Shown here: positions 52,377-61,536 of the stretch, piece after piece
How the letters are laid out: every line of letters begins with the position of its first letter
How positions within the stretch are numbered: position 1 is the stretch's first letter
NCBI RefSeq assembly: GCF_001279525.1
Contig: NZ_LGDY01000080.1
Span: forward strand, 1-64,000
DNA: 64,000 nt
Direction of reading: 5' to 3'
Origin: Nocardia sp. NRRL S-836
GTDB lineage: Bacteria; Actinomycetota; Actinomycetes; Mycobacteriales; Pseudonocardiaceae
Notes under the pieces: generated by a model
Database searches by the model: none
Seen by the model: only the letters and a program-made list of their open reading frames with translations
Told to the model about the DNA's origin: nothing
Made by a program: the position numbers and the translations under genes

Positions 52377-52856
52377 TCAAACCTTTCCGGTAGGGCTGGT
52401 GGCTGCCGGGTCGGCGATGGTGATGGTGCCCTCGGCGGCGATCTGGCCGTCGACCCTGGCGCTCACCCTGAACTCGCTGAAGCCCCGGCCTCCCGCCGTG
52501 CGGTCGGCGGTGAGGAGGAGCTGGTCGCCCGGCACGACGGGGCGGCGGAACCGCATCGTCCGCACGCCCGCGAGGTAGCCGATCGGCCCGGCGCCGGCGA
52601 GGGCGAACACCACGCCGGCCAGCTGGGCCATCGCCTCGATGATGATCACGCCCGGAAGCACGGCCGCCGTCGGGAAGTGCCCCTGGAACCACATCTCCGT
52701 GGCCGCGACGTTCTTGATCCCGACCGCGCCGACGCCGGGCTCGACCTTCTCGACCCGGTCGATCAGCAGGAACGGCCACCGGTGCGGCAGGATCTCGCGG
52801 AGCTGGTCGTTGGTCAGCGACGTCCCCGCCCGCACGGGCTCCCGGGTCGCCGTCAT
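52377..52856 (-). CDS. FabZ-like 3-hydroxyacyl-ACP dehydratase
   Basis: The 159-aa hot-dog protein has the FabZ active site GHFPTAAVLPGVIIIEAMAQ with His60 and Glu74, and LPHRWPFLLIDRV before it. It dehydrates the 3-hydroxyacyl-ACP made by the ketoreductase upstream. With the KR and fused KS it makes a cluster able to build conjugated double bonds, as in highly reducing type II systems. It starts 4 nt inside the ACP stop and lacks the large helical insert of FabA. Confidence 0.85.
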   Translation of the reverse strand: MTATREPVRAGTSLTNDQLREILPHRWPFLLIDRVEKVEPGVGAVGIKNVAATEMWFQGHFPTAAVLPGVIIIEAMAQLAGVVFALAGAGPIGYLAGVRTMRFRRPVVPGDQLLLTADRTAGGRGFSEFRVSARVDGQIAAEGTITIADPAATSPTGKV

Positions 52857-53158
52857 GCCGAACCGGTCGGCGCCTGCTCGGCCAGGGCCGGGTTCACGTG
52901 GTCGGCCAGGCGCGACACCGAACCGAACACCGACATGTCGCTGTCGTAGAGGGCGACGCCGAACTCGGCCTCGATCGCCACGTACAGCTCCAGCACGTCG
53001 AGGCTGTCGAGCTCCAGTCCGCGGCCGAACAGCGGCTGGTCGTCGGTGATCCACGCGGGCTCGATCGGCAGGTCGAGCCGCGAGACGATCATCTTCTTGA
53101 TCTGGGCGCACGTGTCGTGCCGGGCGGCCGCCGTGGCGCGCAGTTCGTCGAGGGTCAC
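52853..53158 (-). CDS. acyl carrier protein
   Basis: The 101-aa product has the carrier motif GLELDSLDVLELYVAIE with Ser52 as the phosphopantetheine site, within a four-helix acyl carrier fold. The GTG at 53158 follows AAGGA. It carries the growing polyketide and is loaded by the AcpS-type transferase. The N-terminus is about 15 residues longer than FabC-type ACPs. Its position between KR and dehydratase genes supports a role in reduced-chain synthesis. Confidence 0.85.
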   Translation of the reverse strand: MTLDELRATAAARHDTCAQIKKMIVSRLDLPIEPAWITDDQPLFGRGLELDSLDVLELYVAIEAEFGVALYDSDMSVFGSVSRLADHVNPALAEQAPTGSA

Positions 53159-53213
53159 GCTTGTCCTTCCGTCCACTGTGTACTGCGGCTCGCTGGTTCT
53201 TGCTGATGGGGGA

Positions 53214-53960
53214 TCAGCCGAGCCCGCCGCCGTTGGCGACGAACGTCTCGCTGGTGATGTAGGACGCCTTGTCGGAAGCCAGGAACGTGACGAGGTTCGC
53301 GATCTCCTCCGGCCGGCCCATGCGGCCGAGCCGGATGCGCGAGGCATAGCCGTCGCGCAGCTTCGCGGGGATGACCCTGGTCATGTCGGTCTCGACGAAC
53401 CCCGGCGCCACCACGTTGACGCGCACGCCGTGCGGAGCGGCCTCGTAGGACAGCGCCTTGGTGAACGCGATGATCGCGCCCTTGGACGCGACGTAGTTCG
53501 TCTGGCCGGGGAAGCCGCCGTCCAGGCCGCTCGCGGAGCTGAGCGTCACGATCGCGCCACGCCGCTGGTGCTGCATGATGCGCATCGCCTCGCGGCAAGC
53601 GAGGAACGTGCCGTGCACGTTGATGTCCATCGTCTCGCGGAACATGTCGCTGCTCATCGCGACCAGGTGCCGGTCCCGCGTCACGCCCGCGCTGGTGACC
53701 AGCACGTCGAGCCGGCCGTGCTCGGAGCGCACGGAGCGGAACAGCTCGCGCACCGCGTCCTCGTCGGTCACGTCGGCCCGCACCGCGCTCGCGCTGCCGC
53801 CGTTCTGCTCGACCTGCGCGACCAGCTCCTTGGCGTGCTCCTCCGAGCGCGAGTAGTTGACCACCACGTGCACGCCGTGGGCCGCCAGGTCCACCACGAC
53901 GGCCCGCCCGATCCCGCGCGACCCGCCGGTGACCACGGCGACCGATCCTTCGGCGAACAT
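53214..53960 (-). CDS. 3-ketoacyl-ACP reductase (FabG-like)
   Basis: The 248-aa short-chain dehydrogenase has TGGSRGIG (NADPH loop, 11-18) and the triad Ser140/141, Tyr155 and Lys159 (NYVASK). It reduces the 3-keto group of the ACP-bound chain. It is the first gene of the 17-gene minus-strand operon, divergent from the flavin hydroxylase gene, and starts at ATG 53960 behind GGGGGAGG; the longer frame upstream is not needed. A chloroplast-type Asn replaces the NNAG motif (TSAG), as in many FabG homologues. Confidence 0.85.
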   Translation of the reverse strand: MFAEGSVAVVTGGSRGIGRAVVVDLAAHGVHVVVNYSRSEEHAKELVAQVEQNGGSASAVRADVTDEDAVRELFRSVRSEHGRLDVLVTSAGVTRDRHLVAMSSDMFRETMDINVHGTFLACREAMRIMQHQRRGAIVTLSSASGLDGGFPGQTNYVASKGAIIAFTKALSYEAAPHGVRVNVVAPGFVETDMTRVIPAKLRDGYASRIRLGRMGRPEEIANLVTFLASDKASYITSETFVANGGGLG

Positions 53961-54102
53961 GGTGCCTCCCCCGTTGTCCAAGGCTTGCCCGCTGCGCACG
54001 CCGTCGTTCTGGCGCAACGCTACTGACCTGCGACTTCAGTGCTCTATCACTTCGATATCCGCCTCCTTGACGTCCCCGCGGCGGTGTCGCAGGCTCCTGC
54101 CC

Positions 54103-55713
54103 ATGGCTGACTTCGAGGTCGACGTCCTGATCGTGGGTGGTGGCCCGGTCGGCCTCGCCGCGTCGATCGAGTGCTCCCGGCAGGGGTTGACGTCACTGCT
54201 GGTGGAGCGGCATGCCGGGACGTCGATCTTTCCCAAGGCGCGTCTGGTGTCCACCCGCACGATGGAGCTGGTGCGGGCGTGGGGTCTGGCGGAGGAGGTC
54301 GAGCGCGTCGGCCTGCCGCGCGAGGACAGCCTGGCCGTCGGCGTCGGTTCCTCGCTGACCGCGGCCGACTTCCACCGCGAGGTCGCCCCGCTCACCGAGG
54401 ACGCCCCGCAGAGTCCCACGTACACCTACATCTGCGCGCAGGACAGGTTCGAGGTGGTGCTGCGCGGCCTGGCCGAGCGCTCGCCCGGCGCGGACGTCAG
54501 GTTCTCCACCACGCTCACGTCACTGGAGCAGGACGAGTCCGGTGTGGACGCGGTGGTCGAGTCCGCGTCCGGCCGTGCCACCGTGCGGGCCCGCTACGCC
54601 ATTGCCGCGGACGGCGGGCGCAGCACCGTGCGCGAACGGCTCGGCATCGGCGTCGAGGGCCCGCCACCGCTCGGGCACATGATCAGCATCATGTTCGACG
54701 CCGACCTGGTGCCGCTGCTGACCGGCAGGATGTGCGCGCTGTACTTCATCCGCAGCGCGATCCCGTGCGCGGTGGAGGCGGTGGACAACCAGCGGCGCTG
54801 GATCATCCAGACCGGCTACGACCCCGCGGAGGGCGGCAGCGAGGCCGACTTCACGCCCGAGTTCTGCGTGCGGGTGGTGCGCGAGGCCGTCGGCGTGCCG
54901 GACCTGGACGTCGAACTGGTCGGCGTGATGCCGTGGCTGCAGCAGGCGGTGACCGCGACGCGCTTCCGCTCGGGCCGGGTGTTCCTGGCGGGCGACTCGG
55001 CGCACGTGTCCACGCCGCAGGGCGGGTTCGGGATGAACTGCGGCATCCAGGACGCGCACAACCTCGTGTGGAAGCTGGCGGCGGTGCTGTCGGGCACGGC
55101 CGGCGAGGCCCTGCTCGACACCTACGACGCCGAGCGCCACCCGATCGGCGAGCGCACCGTCGGCGAGAGCCTGGCGAACGCCTTCATCACGTTCCAGATG
55201 ATGGAGGGCAAGCTGTCCATGAAGGAGGCCATCGCTCAGCAGGCGGGCCGGCGCAGCTGCGAGGGCCTGGTCCTCGGCTTCCACTACGACTCCGCCGCCG
55301 TCGTGCCGGACGGCACCGGCGCACCGGTGGTCGAGGACCCGTACCGGACGTACGTCCCGACCGCGCGACCCGGCCACCGCGCGCCGCACGTGCCACTGAC
55401 CCGGGCTGCGGAGACGTTGTCCACATTGGACCTGTTCGGTGCGGGGTTCGTCCTGCTCACCCCGGCGGGCAGCGGCTGGGCGCAGGCGGCGAAGGAGGTC
55501 GGCTCCCGGACCGGCGTGGCGATCACGGCGGTCGAGGTGTCGGCCGACGGCTCGACCGCCGTGGTGTCGCCGGAGTTCGCCTCGGTCTACGGCGTGGGTG
55601 CGGTGGGCGCGGTGCTGGTGCGGCCGGACGGGCACGTGGCTTGGCGCAGCACGGCTGCCGCGTCGGCGGACGTGCTGTCGGCGGCGGTCGACGCCGTTCT
55701 CGCACGTGGTTGA
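54103..55713 (+). CDS. class A FAD-dependent aromatic hydroxylase-like monooxygenase
   Basis: The 536-aa protein starts with DVLIVGGGPVGLAASIECSRQG and has the ribose motif FLAGDSAHVSTPQGGFGMNCGIQDAHNLVWKL, then a thioredoxin-like C-terminal domain (about 415-530), as in PgaE/MtmOIV/RdmE-type hydroxylases of aromatic polyketides. The DG motif is represented by YAIAADGGRSTVRERL near 160. It probably hydroxylates or epoxidises the cluster product with NADPH. It is transcribed away from the KR operon, and its ribosome-binding site is weak. Confidence 0.85.
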   Translation: MADFEVDVLIVGGGPVGLAASIECSRQGLTSLLVERHAGTSIFPKARLVSTRTMELVRAWGLAEEVERVGLPREDSLAVGVGSSLTAADFHREVAPLTEDAPQSPTYTYICAQDRFEVVLRGLAERSPGADVRFSTTLTSLEQDESGVDAVVESASGRATVRARYAIAADGGRSTVRERLGIGVEGPPPLGHMISIMFDADLVPLLTGRMCALYFIRSAIPCAVEAVDNQRRWIIQTGYDPAEGGSEADFTPEFCVRVVREAVGVPDLDVELVGVMPWLQQAVTATRFRSGRVFLAGDSAHVSTPQGGFGMNCGIQDAHNLVWKLAAVLSGTAGEALLDTYDAERHPIGERTVGESLANAFITFQMMEGKLSMKEAIAQQAGRRSCEGLVLGFHYDSAAVVPDGTGAPVVEDPYRTYVPTARPGHRAPHVPLTRAAETLSTLDLFGAGFVLLTPAGSGWAQAAKEVGSRTGVAITAVEVSADGSTAVVSPEFASVYGVGAVGAVLVRPDGHVAWRSTAAASADVLSAAVDAVLARG

Positions 55714-55769
55714 CCGGTCTGTTGCCCCAGGCGCCGGGCGGGCAGCGGGATCACGCGGGCCGTTGCGGC

Positions 55770-56039
55770 GCGCATCAGCCGAGCGGGCATCATCGGCCGA
55801 GCGAGCAGCATCAGCCAAGCGAGCGGCACCGGCCAAGCGAGCGGCACTGGCCAAGCGAGCGGCACTGGCCAAGCGAGCGGCACTGGCCAAGCGAGCGGCA
55901 CTGGCCAAGCGGGCAGCATCGGCCGAGCAGGCGGGACCAGCCGGGCGGGCGGGACCGGCCAAGCGAGCAGCATCGGCCGAACAGGCGGCACCGGCTAAGC
56001 GGGCGCCATCGCCCAAGCGGGCGGCACCGGTCAGGCAGG
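55770..56039. repeat. 18-bp minisatellite, about 15 units
   Basis: Fifteen consecutive 18-bp units run through the gap between the convergent hydroxylase and SARP genes. The consensus is CGGCACTGGCCAAGCGAG; units 5 to 8 are identical or nearly so and the flanking ones differ by a few bases. The last unit covers the SARP stop codon at 56031. As 18 is a multiple of three, all six frames stay open across it (Ala-Lys-Arg-Ala-Ala-Leu on plus, Ala-Ala-Arg-Leu-Ala-Ser on minus), which creates false ORFs. It should vary in length between strains. Confidence 0.9.
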
Positions 56040-57506
56040 CACGCCGGTCAGGCGTCGGCGGGCCTGGCGGTGCGGTGCCGTCCGGACGCCCGCCGCCGCG
56101 CGGCGCAGCGGCAGCGGGAAGCCGTCCGCCGAGCCGACGATCCTGCTCGCCTCACCGCGTTCCTCGGCCACCCAGTCGTTCCCGAGCAGCATGGTCAGCA
56201 GCTGCCACGACTCCTCCGCCGTCAGCGGGTCCAGGAACGCCCGGTGCGCGCCATGCCGGGCGACCAGCTCGTCCATCGGCTGCCTGCTGGTGACGATGAC
56301 CCTCGTGTGCGCGCCGCTGGGCAGCAGCGGCCGCACCTGGGCGTGGTCCACCGCACCGTCCAGCACCACCAGCACCCGCTTGTGCGCCACCGTGCTGCGG
56401 TACAGCGCGACCTTCTCGCCCGGATCGTCCGGAATGGACTCCGCGGTCACGCCGAGCGCCCGCAGGAACCGGTCCAGCACCACGGCCGGCGGTACCGGGC
56501 GGTCGAAGTCGTCGACCAGGTCGCAGTGCAGCTGCCCGTCCGGGAACCGGTCGAGGCGGTGGTGCGCCCAGCGCAGCGCCAGCGCCGTCTTGCCCACCTC
56601 GCCGGGTCCCGACAGCACGACCACACCGGGCACGTCGGGGCCCGGCGCGAGGGCGGCGTCCAGCTCCGCCAGCTCGGCCGACCGACCGGCGAACGGCAGG
56701 ACCTGGCGCGGCAGCTGGGACGGCGCCACCGCCTGCACCTCGGCACGGACCGGAGCGAGCAGCGCCGGCGCGTCACGCAGCACCTGCTCGTGCAGCTCCC
56801 GCAGTTCCGGACCGGGCTCCAGGCCGATCTGCTCGACCAGCACCCGCCGGGCGTCCTGGTAGGTGCGCAGCGCGTCGGCGCGCCGACCCGACCGGTACTG
56901 GGCCAGCATCAGCTGTGCCCGCGCCCGTTCGCGCAGCGGGTGTTCGGCCACCACCGCGGCCAGGTCCTTGCCGACCCGGTGGTGCAGCCCGAGCCGCAGC
57001 TCCAGCTCGGCGCACGCCTCCACCGCGTCCAGCCGCGCGGACTGCAGCGACAGCGCTTCCGCGCGCAGGCCCGGCAGGTCCTCGAACGGCACACCGCGCC
57101 ACAACCCCAGCGCCTCGCGGAACAGCGCCGCGGCGCCCGCCACGTCACCGCTCGCCGCGCGTGGCCGGGCCCGGCCGACGAGTCCGTTGAACCGCAACCA
57201 GTCCACGGCGTTCTCGTCCAGCCGCGCCACGTAGCCGGGGCTCGCGGTGTCGATGGCCCGGCCCGCCTCGCCGAGCGCCCTGCGCAGCCGGGACACGCAG
57301 ATCGCGATCTGACCGCGCGCGCTGGCCGGCGGGTCGCCGTGCCACACCGCCTCGATCAGCCGGTCCACGCTGACCACGCGGTTGGCGTCGAACAGCAGCC
57401 GCGCCAGCACCGCGCGTTCGCGGGGACCGCCCACCCGCTTCTCCACGCCGTCGCGCAGGAACCGGATCGGGCCCAGCACGCCGAACTCGGCCGGGGCGGG
57501 GCTCAA
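56031..57506 (-). CDS. SARP-type activator with NB-ARC domain
   Basis: The 491-aa regulator has an OmpR-like DNA-binding domain (about 1-90, GGPRERAVLARLLFDANRVVS), a bacterial transcriptional activator domain with TPR-like helices (95-245), and a P-loop ATPase domain with GPGEVGKTALALRW (about 298-311) and LVVLDGAVDH. The C-terminal TPR repeats of AfsR-type proteins are missing. The start is TTG 57506, overlapping the glycosyltransferase stop (TTGA); no ATG or GTG is available without extending into that gene. It is a likely pathway-specific activator of this cluster. Confidence 0.8.
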   Translation of the reverse strand: MSPAPAEFGVLGPIRFLRDGVEKRVGGPRERAVLARLLFDANRVVSVDRLIEAVWHGDPPASARGQIAICVSRLRRALGEAGRAIDTASPGYVARLDENAVDWLRFNGLVGRARPRAASGDVAGAAALFREALGLWRGVPFEDLPGLRAEALSLQSARLDAVEACAELELRLGLHHRVGKDLAAVVAEHPLRERARAQLMLAQYRSGRRADALRTYQDARRVLVEQIGLEPGPELRELHEQVLRDAPALLAPVRAEVQAVAPSQLPRQVLPFAGRSAELAELDAALAPGPDVPGVVVLSGPGEVGKTALALRWAHHRLDRFPDGQLHCDLVDDFDRPVPPAVVLDRFLRALGVTAESIPDDPGEKVALYRSTVAHKRVLVVLDGAVDHAQVRPLLPSGAHTRVIVTSRQPMDELVARHGAHRAFLDPLTAEESWQLLTMLLGNDWVAEERGEASRIVGSADGFPLPLRRAAAGVRTAPHRQARRRLTGVPA

Positions 57507-58723
57507 CGCGACCGCGCCAGGTGCTGCTCGACCACGTCGGCGGCGCGCGCCGCACCGCCCGCTTCCGCGACGGCCTTGCGCATGAGGTCCGACCGGGCCG
57601 CGACCTCCTGGTCGCCGAGCACCGACGTGACCGCGTCGACCAGCGTCGCGGGCGTGAGGTCGGCGGGGTCGAGCACGGTGCCGAGGCCCAGCTCGCGGAC
57701 CCGCCACCCGGTGGGCCGGTCGAGCGCGGAACCCGGCACGCACACCATCGGCGTGCGCGATCGCAGCGCCTCCATCACCGTGCCCATGCCGGCGTGGGTG
57801 ACGCACAGGGCCGCGTGCTCCAGCACGGCCACGTGCGGCACGAAGTCGTGCACCTCGACGTTGGGCGGCAGGTCGCCGAGCGAGGCGCGGTCCACACCGC
57901 CGCCGGTGGTCATCACCGCGTGCCACGGCCGGCCGCGGAACGCTTCGACACACGTGCGGAAGAAACCCTCGTCCTCGTTGAACACCGCGCCGAGCGACAC
58001 CAGCACCACGGGCAGGTCGCCGGCGGGCGGCATCCACGCCCCGAGGAAGCTGCGGTCGCCGACGCACGGCCCGACGAACGCGAACCGCTCGTCGAAGGTC
58101 TCGCCCGCGTACTGGAACTCCCGTGGCACGGTGACCACGCTCAGCGGCGGCACCTCGAACCACACCTCGTGCGGCGCGGCGGTCACCCCGTAACGGGCGC
58201 ACAGCGCGCCGATGCGCCCCATCGTGGCGCCGACCCACTCGGGCATCTCCCTCGGCCGTTCCGCGGCCGGCCGCTCGGCGGCGTCGGACTCGGGGTTGTA
58301 CATGGCGTTGAGGAAGGAGAAGTGCTCGTTGGAGGCGAACACCGGGATCACCTGCGCGGCGGGGAGATCCCAGTGCCGGGCCAGCACGCGGGCCGCGTAG
58401 AGCACCGAGGTGTCGTAGACCAGGCAGTCCGGCCGGTCGCCGTCGAGCTCGGCCGTCGCGGTGGCGAGCATGGCCTCGCTCTCGTCGAGCAGCACGCCCA
58501 TCAGGTAGCCGGGATCGTTCGCCACGCGGGCGAAGTCGGCGTCGCGGTAGCGGGACGGGTAGGTCACGACGGTGGCGCCGGCCTCGGCGGCGATCTCCGC
58601 CATGCTCGGCGCGGTCAGGTAGGTGACCCGGTGCCCGCGCGCGGCCAGTTCGGTGACCACCGCGAGGTTCGGGATGACGTGCCCGTGATCCGGGTGGCAC
58701 ATGAACAGGAAATGCCGCGACAT
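57503..58723 (-). CDS. GT1-family glycosyltransferase
   Basis: The 406-aa GT-B enzyme has an N-terminal HFLFMCHPDHGHVIPNLAVVTELAARGHRVTYL acceptor domain and C-terminal VTHAGMGTVMEALRSRTPMVCVP, the sugar-nucleotide-binding motif of macrolide/aromatic-polyketide glycosyltransferases (MGT/OleD type). It should attach the deoxysugar made by the neighbouring genes. It is transcribed with the SARP gene and divergently from the aminotransferase gene. Confidence 0.85.
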   Translation of the reverse strand: MSRHFLFMCHPDHGHVIPNLAVVTELAARGHRVTYLTAPSMAEIAAEAGATVVTYPSRYRDADFARVANDPGYLMGVLLDESEAMLATATAELDGDRPDCLVYDTSVLYAARVLARHWDLPAAQVIPVFASNEHFSFLNAMYNPESDAAERPAAERPREMPEWVGATMGRIGALCARYGVTAAPHEVWFEVPPLSVVTVPREFQYAGETFDERFAFVGPCVGDRSFLGAWMPPAGDLPVVLVSLGAVFNEDEGFFRTCVEAFRGRPWHAVMTTGGGVDRASLGDLPPNVEVHDFVPHVAVLEHAALCVTHAGMGTVMEALRSRTPMVCVPGSALDRPTGWRVRELGLGTVLDPADLTPATLVDAVTSVLGDQEVAARSDLMRKAVAEAGGAARAADVVEQHLARSR

Positions 58724-58981
58724 TTGTCGTCCTCGCCCCGATTGTTGTGCTGGAATCCGGCGACCCTGCCGGGAGCGTGGTCACCGTAAAGCGCCCGCAA
58801 GCGGCCTGGACACCCCCTAATCCCCCTGTTTCCCGGCCACTCGACGGCCGCGGGCGAACGAACGGCCGTTCGCCCCCTGCGGGCCGCGCCGACCACCCTG
58901 ACCTGCAGATTAGGGGTTACCCCCTAGCCGGGGGCCAGACCTAGGCTGACCCGGAAACCGACCACAGCGAAAGGGCTGCCG
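58724..58981. promoter_or_regulatory. divergent control region with TAGGGG repeats
   Basis: This 258-bp region separates the glycosyltransferase and aminotransferase genes. At 58911-58926 TAGGGG-TTAC-CCCCTA is an inverted repeat, and at 58811-58827 CACCCCCTAATCCCCCT holds similar half-sites. A matching site stands at 62168-62196 before the epimerase gene. The repetition suggests a shared regulator, possibly the SARP next door. Confidence 0.6.
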
Positions 58982-60091
58982 ATGGCCACGCTCGTCTGGG
59001 ACTACTCGCGCGAATACGAATTGGAGCGCAAGGACATACTCGACGCGGTCGAGACCGTTTTCTCCTCCGGCCGACTCGTCCTCGGGCCGAGCGTGTCGTC
59101 CTTCGAGGCGGAGTTCGCGGCCTATCACGGCGTCGCCCACTGCGTCGGCGTGGACAACGGCACGAACGCCCTCCGCCTGGCCCTGCAGGCGCTCGGCGTC
59201 GGCCGTGGCGACGAGGTGGTCACGGTGGCCAACACCGCCGCGCCGACCGTGCTGGCGATCGACGCCGTCGGCGCCACACCGGTGTTCGTCGACGTGGACC
59301 CGGACACCTACCTGATGGACGTCGCCCAGGTGGCCTCGGTGATCACGCCGCGCACCAAGGTCCTGCTGCCGGTGCACCTGTACGGCCAGTGCGTGGACAT
59401 GCAACCGTTGCTGGAACTCGCACGGCGGCACGGCCTGCTGGTGCTGGAGGACTGCGCCCAGGCGCACGGCGCGCGCCACCACGGCCGGGTGGCCGGGTCG
59501 ATGGGCGACGCCGCCGCGTTCTCCTTCTACCCCACCAAGGTGCTCGGCGCCTACGGCGACGGCGGCGCGACGATCACCGACAACCCGGAGGTGGACGCGA
59601 ACCTGCGCCGCCACCGGTACTACGGCATGGAGAAGACCTACTACGTCGTGGAGACGCCCGGCCACAACTGCCGGCTCGACGAGGTGCAGGCGGAGATCCT
59701 GCGCCGCAAGCTCGTCCGCCTGGACGACTACGTCGCGGCGCGGCAGGCGGTGGCCGCGCGGTACGCGGAAGCGCTGGCGGACACCGACCTGGTGCTGCCC
59801 GCGACCGCGCCGGGCAACACGCACTCTTACTACGTCCACGTGGTGCGCCACCCGCGGCGCGACGACATCCTGGAACGCTTGAAGGCGCACGACATCCACC
59901 TGAACATCAGCTACCCGTGGCCGGTGCACACCATGACCGGTTTCGCGCACCTGGGCTACGCCGAGGGCAGCCTGCCGGTGACCGAGCGGGTGGCCGGCGA
60001 GATCTTCTCGCTGCCGATGTACCCGTCGCTGCCCCAGGAGACGCAGGAGCGCGTGGTGGACGCGCTCAAGCAGGTGCTGGCGACGCTCTGA
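58982..60091 (+). CDS. PLP-dependent sugar aminotransferase (DegT/DnrJ/EryC1 family)
   Basis: The 369-aa enzyme has the family motifs [28 protein letters not shown] (Asp157, pyridine-nitrogen contact) and [15 protein letters not shown] (Lys186, the PLP Schiff-base residue), plus [18 protein letters not shown]. It transfers an amino group to a 3-keto-deoxysugar nucleotide, the EvaB/DnrJ step. It is the only plus-strand sugar gene, sharing a divergent promoter region with the glycosyltransferase. A perfect palindromic terminator follows. Confidence 0.88.
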   Translation: MATLVWDYSREYELERKDILDAVETVFSSGRLVLGPSVSSFEAEFAAYHGVAHCVGVDNGTNALRLALQALGVGRGDEVVTVANTAAPTVLAIDAVGATPVFVDVDPDTYLMDVAQVASVITPRTKVLLPVHLYGQCVDMQPLLELARRHGLLVLEDCAQAHGARHHGRVAGSMGDAAAFSFYPTKVLGAYGDGGATITDNPEVDANLRRHRYYGMEKTYYVVETPGHNCRLDEVQAEILRRKLVRLDDYVAARQAVAARYAEALADTDLVLPATAPGNTHSYYVHVVRHPRRDDILERLKAHDIHLNISYPWPVHTMTGFAHLGYAEGSLPVTERVAGEIFSLPMYPSLPQETQERVVDALKQVLATL

Positions 60092-60102
60092 CCGATCCGG
60101 TT

Positions 60103-60122
60103 GGCGGGCGGTACCGCCCGCC
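60103..60122. terminator. perfect 20-bp palindrome terminator
   Basis: GGCGGGCGGTACCGCCCGCC lies between the convergent aminotransferase and 2,3-dehydratase genes, 11 bp after one stop and 0 bp from the other. As RNA it forms a very GC-rich hairpin that would serve both directions. Confidence 0.6.
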
Positions 60123-61517
60123 TCACCCCCGCGTGATGAGGCTGCGCAGGCACAGCAGCAGGCTGCGGGCCTGGATGTTGACGTAGAAGCTGTGCCGCAG
60201 CAGCTCTTCGTACTGGTGCACGGTCAGCCACCGGTACTCGGGGTCGTCCCGCGCGACCTCGGCGTCGGTCTCCACCACCAGGTACCGGTTGCGGGCGCCC
60301 AGGAACCGGCCGCCTTCCTCGGACAGCACGGCGTCGAAGCGGATCCTGGTCGAGCCGAGCACCTCGTCGAGGAACCGGGGCCGCACCGGCAGGTGGTCGT
60401 GTGCCTCGGGCACGCACTGCACGGTGGGCGCCAGCTCGGTCACGTCGGTGTAGCCGGGCTCGGTGCGGGCGTGGGTGAGCACGTGCAGCACGCCGCCGAT
60501 CTCCTTGACCAGGAACGCGATCACGCCCGTGCCGACCGGTTCGATCATCGGCTGGGACCAGGTCCCGACCTCACGCCCACCGGCCCGCACGTCCACGCCC
60601 ACGACGGTGAAGAACCCGCCGCCGCGGTGCGCGATGACGCCGTTCTCGCGGGTCCAGTCCGGCAACCCGGCCAGCGGGCCGAGGGTGACCCGGAGGTCGG
60701 TGCGCGTGCGGACCTCGGTGATCCAGCTCAGCACCTCCCCGATGGTGTGCACGCCGGGCGTGGCCGGGTCGCCGGACCGGACCAGGGCTTCGCCGAACGG
60801 GTCGGCCGCCGCCCCGGCCAGGGCCGCGCCGCCGCCGGGCAGGCAGGCCAGCACCGTGCGGGCGTCCATGTTCACCAGGTCCGGCACGGTCATCAGGCCG
60901 GCGAGCTCGCCGAGGGTGAACCAGCGGAACCCCTCGCGCACCTCGACGTCGCCGTCGACCTCGACGACCATGTTGCGGTTGCGCTTGCGGTAGAACCACG
61001 CGCCCTGCTCGGACTGCCGGATGTCCACCAGGACGTGGTGGCCGGAGGTGTCGCGGAAGTGCTCCAGGTAGGGAATGGGCTTGCCCTGGTGCACGCGGGT
61101 GTAGTTGCTGCGGGTGGCCTGCACGGTCGGCGACAGCTGCAGGCCGTTGACGTTGCCCGGTTCGTGCTTGGCCTGCATCAGGCAGTGCAGCACGCCGTCG
61201 ATCTCCCGCACGAGGATGCCGAGGATGCCGATCTCCGGCTGGTTGATGATCGGCTGGGACCAGTGCGGCACGAGCGCGCCCGGCAGGTCGACGGTGAGCG
61301 ACTCGACGCTGAAGAACCGGCCGGTGTGGTGGCGCAGGTTGCCGGTGCCCGGTTCGGTGAGCCAGCCCGTGAGGCCGTCCAGCGGCACGCGCTCGACGGT
61401 CATCCAGCTGTGTTCGGCCGTGCGGGCGAGCCAGGCGTGCACGGCGTCGGCGTCACGCGCGGCGAGCATCGACTCGGCCAGGCGCGTCTGGACAGGACGG
61501 CGGGTGGGCGCGGTCAC
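60123..61517 (-). CDS. NDP-hexose 2,3-dehydratase
   Basis: The 464-aa protein is built of two tandem repeats of about 220 residues, each with a W-S-Q-P-(I/M)-I...G(V)I(A/L)...LV(R/K)EI-GVLH core (SQPIINQPEIGILGILVREIDGVLH; SQPMIEPVGTGVIAFLVKEIGGVLHVL). This is the EvaA/TylX3/GraOrf27 family, which removes the 2-OH of a dTDP-4-keto-6-deoxyhexose. It is the first committed step to 2-deoxysugars. The GTG at 61517 with GAGGAG upstream is chosen; the longer open frame overlaps the epimerase gene. Confidence 0.88.
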   Translation of the reverse strand: MTAPTRRPVQTRLAESMLAARDADAVHAWLARTAEHSWMTVERVPLDGLTGWLTEPGTGNLRHHTGRFFSVESLTVDLPGALVPHWSQPIINQPEIGILGILVREIDGVLHCLMQAKHEPGNVNGLQLSPTVQATRSNYTRVHQGKPIPYLEHFRDTSGHHVLVDIRQSEQGAWFYRKRNRNMVVEVDGDVEVREGFRWFTLGELAGLMTVPDLVNMDARTVLACLPGGGAALAGAAADPFGEALVRSGDPATPGVHTIGEVLSWITEVRTRTDLRVTLGPLAGLPDWTRENGVIAHRGGGFFTVVGVDVRAGGREVGTWSQPMIEPVGTGVIAFLVKEIGGVLHVLTHARTEPGYTDVTELAPTVQCVPEAHDHLPVRPRFLDEVLGSTRIRFDAVLSEEGGRFLGARNRYLVVETDAEVARDDPEYRWLTVHQYEELLRHSFYVNIQARSLLLCLRSLITRG

Positions 61518-61536
61518 CTGGGGTGCTCTCCTCGGC

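Noticed and set aside
55770..56039. CRISPR array or coding repeat protein
   Set aside because: The 18-bp units are contiguous without spacers and lie between gene ends, so this is a minisatellite, not CRISPR.
54171..58193. 1340-codon plus-strand open frame through the repeat array
   Set aside because: It is an out-of-frame reading of the FAD hydroxylase, kept open by the 18-bp repeats and then antisense to the SARP and glycosyltransferase genes.
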